7,750 nt of DNA, taken from contig JAITVU010000365.1 in NCBI GenBank assembly GCA_031285645.1, positions 1 to 7,750 of the forward strand, in the 5' to 3' direction. This stretch comes from Oscillospiraceae bacterium (GTDB lineage: Bacteria > Bacillota > Clostridia > Oscillospirales > Ruminococcaceae). The position numbers were made by a program, and so were the translations under genes. Under the pieces are notes generated by a model. That model ran no database searches, was not told where the DNA came from, and saw only the letters and a list, made by a program, of their open reading frames with translations. This document shows positions 5,556-7,750 of the stretch, in pieces (the stretch's first letter is position 1; every line of letters starts with the position of its first letter).

Positions 5556-6440
5556 TTAAAGTTGTCCGGCCGTTTTCAGGGCGGCCTCAAGCTTTTTCAT
5601 ATCTTCAGCGCCCAGAGACGCCAAAGGTTTGCGGCAGGTCCCCATATCAATACCCATCACGCGGCAGGCATCCTTGATCATGGCCGGGTATGTGCCAAGA
5701 CTGAACACATCGCGCACCGCGAACAGTTTCATCTGAAGATCAATGGCTTTCTCCCGCTCACCGGCCATATATGCGCGGTACAGCGCCGTGACAAGGCCGG
5801 GGACGAAATTGGCTGAGGCGCTCACTGTGCCCGCGCCGCCCAGATCCAACAGCGAGACAATCAGCGAATCGTTGCCGGACAGGGCTGAAAAGCCGGGGGC
5901 CATATTGGCGAGATAACTCATGGTGTTGTTCATGTTGGCGCTGGAATCCTTGACGCCGACAATATTCGGAATCTGTGAAAGCTTGCCCAGTGTTGCCCCG
6001 GCAATGTTGACGGACGTGCGCAGCGGGTGGTTATACAGAATAATCGGCAGGGCGGTCGAGGCCGCCACATCCGTATAAAAGCTGAGCAGCTCGCTTTGGT
6101 TCGGCGTCGCGAAATACGTCGTGATAACGCTGACGGCGTCCGCGCCCTCACGCTCGGCCATTTGGACCAGATCCACGGTCTGCTTCGTGCTGGAGCCGCC
6201 GGCGCCGAAATAAACCGCCGTGCGCCCTTTGACATATGATATCGTCGCTTTGAGCAAATCGCGTTTTTCCTCAAATTCCATTGCGTACGCTTCGGCGGTG
6301 GAACCGGACACAAAAATACCGTCCACCTCCGCTTTGCACTGTATATCAATCATATGCTCCAAAGCGGCGTAATCAATGCTCTCATCGCTTGCCTTAAAGG
6401 GGGTAACCAACGCTGTAATAACGCCTTCCGGTCTCAACAT
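5556..6440 (-). CDS. DapA-family (class I aldolase/dehydratase) protein
   Basis: The 294-residue (beta/alpha)8-barrel protein has the normal length for the DHDPS/NanA/KDG-aldolase family. It opens with GVITALVTPF and carries the substrate-loop motif GSTAE (46-50, equivalent to GTTGE). It has ILYNHPLRTS with catalytic Tyr136 and a carboxylate-binding-type Arg141, and VGVKDSS with Schiff-base Lys164. SGNDSLIVSLLDLGGAGTVS (188-207) is the second phosphate/keto-binding loop region. The family makes or breaks C-C bonds, or dehydrates, through a lysine imine with a 2-keto acid. Between a Udh-like dehydrogenase and a lactonase the likely substrate is a 2-keto-deoxy sugar acid. The NHPLRT loop differs from what I recall for 5-dehydro-4-deoxyglucarate dehydratases, so aldol cleavage may fit better. 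True dapA is unlikely in this context. GGAGGG lies 7 bases before ATG 6440, 36 bases after the dehydrogenase gene. Confidence 0.9.
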   Translation of the reverse strand: MLRPEGVITALVTPFKASDESIDYAALEHMIDIQCKAEVDGIFVSGSTAEAYAMEFEEKRDLLKATISYVKGRTAVYFGAGGSSTKQTVDLVQMAEREGADAVSVITTYFATPNQSELLSFYTDVAASTALPIILYNHPLRTSVNIAGATLGKLSQIPNIVGVKDSSANMNNTMSYLANMAPGFSALSGNDSLIVSLLDLGGAGTVSASANFVPGLVTALYRAYMAGEREKAIDLQMKLFAVRDVFSLGTYPAMIKDACRVMGIDMGTCRKPLASLGAEDMKKLEAALKTAGQL

Positions 6441-6476
6441 AAACAGCCCTCCAATATATTTAACATAATTAACGCG

Positions 6477-7283
6477 CTATTCCCGATTGATAAACTCGCC
6501 GCCCATATGGCCGGTGTCGTCGACAAAGTTGCCCTTGGCATCCCGAAAAGACTTACTCCATTCCGGGTCATTCGCACGCTCAAGAAACACCGCGCCGTCG
6601 TCCTGCGGATCATAGCCGATAAGCTCTTTGAGATGATCGATCGGCCACACACGCCCGGTATTCTTCGAAATGCCGTAAAGATTGAGAAAACGAATATCAT
6701 CCGGCGCTTCGAGGCAACACTCCACCAGATGCGCCATATCTCTATGGCTGATCCATACCGTTGTTCGGCGCGGGCTTTTGGGCTCGTCATCCGCGGGATA
6801 ATGCCCGATGCGGATATTGATGCAGGATATGCCGTACTTATCGCTGTACATGCGTCCCATCAGCTCCGATGTCGCCTTTGACAGACCGTAAAAGGTATCG
6901 GGGCGATACGGCGTGTTTTCTTCAATAACATCCGTTGTTTTGTAAAATCCAATGACATGGTTTGTCGAGCCGTAGACCATGCGCTTAACTTTATTGATGC
7001 GCATGGCCTCATAAATATAGTAGACGCCCAGGATATTGTTCGGGATAACCTTTTCCTCAAATTCTCCGGGGCCCAGATAGGCCGCCATATGTATAACCGC
7101 GTCCACGCCCTTCGTCAGCTCCAGGATACGCTCCTTATCCAGAAGATTCATGGCAAGAATGCCGCGCTCGGGATCCGCGTGGCGGGCTGTGGCGATTACG
7201 TCATACCGCCCGGTATTCCGAAGTTCCCGCATCAGCATGCCGCCGATCCTGCCGTTTGTCCCCGTAATCAATACACGCTTCAT
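6477..7283 (-). CDS. NAD-dependent epimerase/dehydratase-type SDR, uronate-dehydrogenase-like
   Basis: The product is 268 residues. The Rossmann motif is TGTNGRIGG (7-15). The NNILGVYYIYEA segment and YGSTNHVIGFY (104-114) correspond to the SSNHVIGFY block typical of uronate dehydrogenase. Catalytic Tyr132 and Lys136 are in YGLSK. NIRIGHYP (157-163) with a following PRRTTVW resembles the uronate carboxylate-binding Arg region. LYGISKNTGRVWP and LIGYDPQDDG near the C-terminus also match that family. Uronate dehydrogenase oxidises galacturonate or glucuronate at C1 to an aldarolactone with NAD. The downstream lactonase supports this. The start has GGGAGG 6 bases before ATG 7283. It lies 59 bases after the regulator gene and 36 bases before the DapA-family gene, so co-transcription is expected. 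The protein family is confident. Specificity for uronates over neutral aldoses is inferred. Confidence 0.88.
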   Translation of the reverse strand: MKRVLITGTNGRIGGMLMRELRNTGRYDVIATARHADPERGILAMNLLDKERILELTKGVDAVIHMAAYLGPGEFEEKVIPNNILGVYYIYEAMRINKVKRMVYGSTNHVIGFYKTTDVIEENTPYRPDTFYGLSKATSELMGRMYSDKYGISCINIRIGHYPADDEPKSPRRTTVWISHRDMAHLVECCLEAPDDIRFLNLYGISKNTGRVWPIDHLKELIGYDPQDDGAVFLERANDPEWSKSFRDAKGNFVDDTGHMGGEFINRE

Positions 7284-7342
7284 ACAAAGCCTCCCTTTTA
7301 TTCATTGGCGGTATCACCCTTAAATGCGTTAAATTTGTGACA

Positions 7343-7750
7343 TCAGTCCTCACAGGGGACACCGTCGCTGCGGATATAGTAATCAACGCTGCTTGCCGTC
7401 ACAACGATGGAGGGAACGAGAATTTGTCTCTGCACAATATCTTTGCCCATCAAATAATTATCCAGCATTTCGACGCACCGGCGTGCGATTGTCGTGTGCT
7501 GATTATAAATAACGGCGCTCAACTCACCGCTGTGCAGAAGCCGCACACTTTCAGGAAAAATATCGCTGCCAATTGTTCTGACCCGCCCTGTAAAACCCAT
7601 TTCGCGCACAGCCTCACACATGGGACCCGTTGCGCGGGAACTGGTGGAATAAATGGCGCTGACGCCAACTTCACCGCTAAGAGCGGACTTCATCCTGTTT
7701 TTTACAATAAGCGGATCCTGGTCATTGTCAATTTTTAGAATGTCCAGATG
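7343..7750 (-). CDS. LacI-type regulator or sugar-binding protein, C-terminal part
   Basis: The 135 visible residues run off the right edge in frame (HLDILKIDNDQDPL at the cut) and end at TGA 7343-7345. They match the C-terminal lobe of the type-1 periplasmic-binding fold: AIYSTSSRATGPMCEAVREMGFTG, VRTIGSDIFPESVRLLHSGE, and SAVIYNQHTTIARRCVEMLDNYLMGK followed by a VPSIVVT strand and SVDYYI. This region binds sugars in LacI-family repressors and in sugar ABC-transporter binding proteins. A regulator is preferred because the gene leads directly into catabolic genes and no transporter gene is visible. The DNA-binding N-terminus is outside the window, so this cannot be confirmed. If it is LacI-type, it likely controls the operon in response to the sugar acid or a pathway intermediate. 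Confidence 0.75.
   Translation of the reverse strand, partial: HLDILKIDNDQDPLIVKNRMKSALSGEVGVSAIYSTSSRATGPMCEAVREMGFTGRVRTIGSDIFPESVRLLHSGELSAVIYNQHTTIARRCVEMLDNYLMGKDIVQRQILVPSIVVTASSVDYYIRSDGVPCED

Noticed and set aside
5099..5677. Plus-strand open frame of 192 codons
   Set aside because: It lies antisense to the PIG-L and DapA-family genes, has no recognisable domain or convincing ribosome-binding site, and is explained by GC-rich third positions of the real genes.
7284..7342. LacI operator or catabolite-repression (cre) site in the gap before the dehydrogenase gene
   Set aside because: No symmetric motif with a central CG matching those consensus sites was found; only the Shine-Dalgarno is convincing.
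1..7750. CRISPR array, tRNA or rRNA genes
   Set aside because: No regularly spaced repeats, tRNA cloverleaf or rRNA-like conserved strings were seen.

Overview
The window looks like a chromosomal stretch of a moderately GC-rich Firmicute, probably an anaerobic Clostridia-type bacterium. The evidence is strong purine-rich ribosome-binding sites (AGGAGG or GGGAGG, 6-10 bases before each start), short intergenic gaps, and IS110 and IS256 relatives that resemble Clostridia elements. Taxonomy is inferred only. Every supported gene lies on the minus strand.

Region 1 (1-221): the N-terminal part of a small VOC-superfamily (glyoxalase/dioxygenase fold) protein, running off the left edge.

Region 2 (222-3481): an insertion-sequence scar. 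An IS110-family transposase (624-1901) is split by two compensating one-base frameshifts. It is flanked by gene-free DNA with RNA-like secondary structure at both ends: a leader that encloses its own start codon (1898-1996), and a roughly 300-base noncoding stretch beyond its stop. Next is an IS256-family element whose limits can be read from the sequence (about 2129-3472): a perfect 9-bp direct repeat TATTGGAGG flanks it, with imperfect terminal inverted repeats inside. Its transposase is dead, with an in-frame amber codon and a later frameshift.

Region 3 (3482-7750): a compact minus-strand catabolic operon. In transcription order it holds the C-terminus of a LacI-type sugar-binding regulator (off the right edge), a uronate-dehydrogenase-like SDR, a DapA-family aldolase/dehydratase, a GalB-like PIG-L-fold protein, and a COG2706-type beta-propeller lactonase, ending in a likely intrinsic terminator at 3540-3562. 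Gaps are 36-88 bases, and each gene has its own Shine-Dalgarno site.

Taken together the operon suggests an oxidative, non-phosphorylating sugar-acid route. The dehydrogenase would oxidise a uronate or aldose at C1 to a lactone. The lactonase would open it to the acid. The GalB-like enzyme might perform a (de)hydration, and the DapA-family enzyme would cleave or dehydrate the resulting 2-keto-deoxy acid. This mirrors the dehydrogenase-lactonase-hydratase-aldolase logic of protocatechuate/gallate meta-cleavage. The substrate is not proven by the sequence. No enolase-family aldarate dehydratase is visible in the window, which makes the role of the PIG-L protein the most interesting open question.
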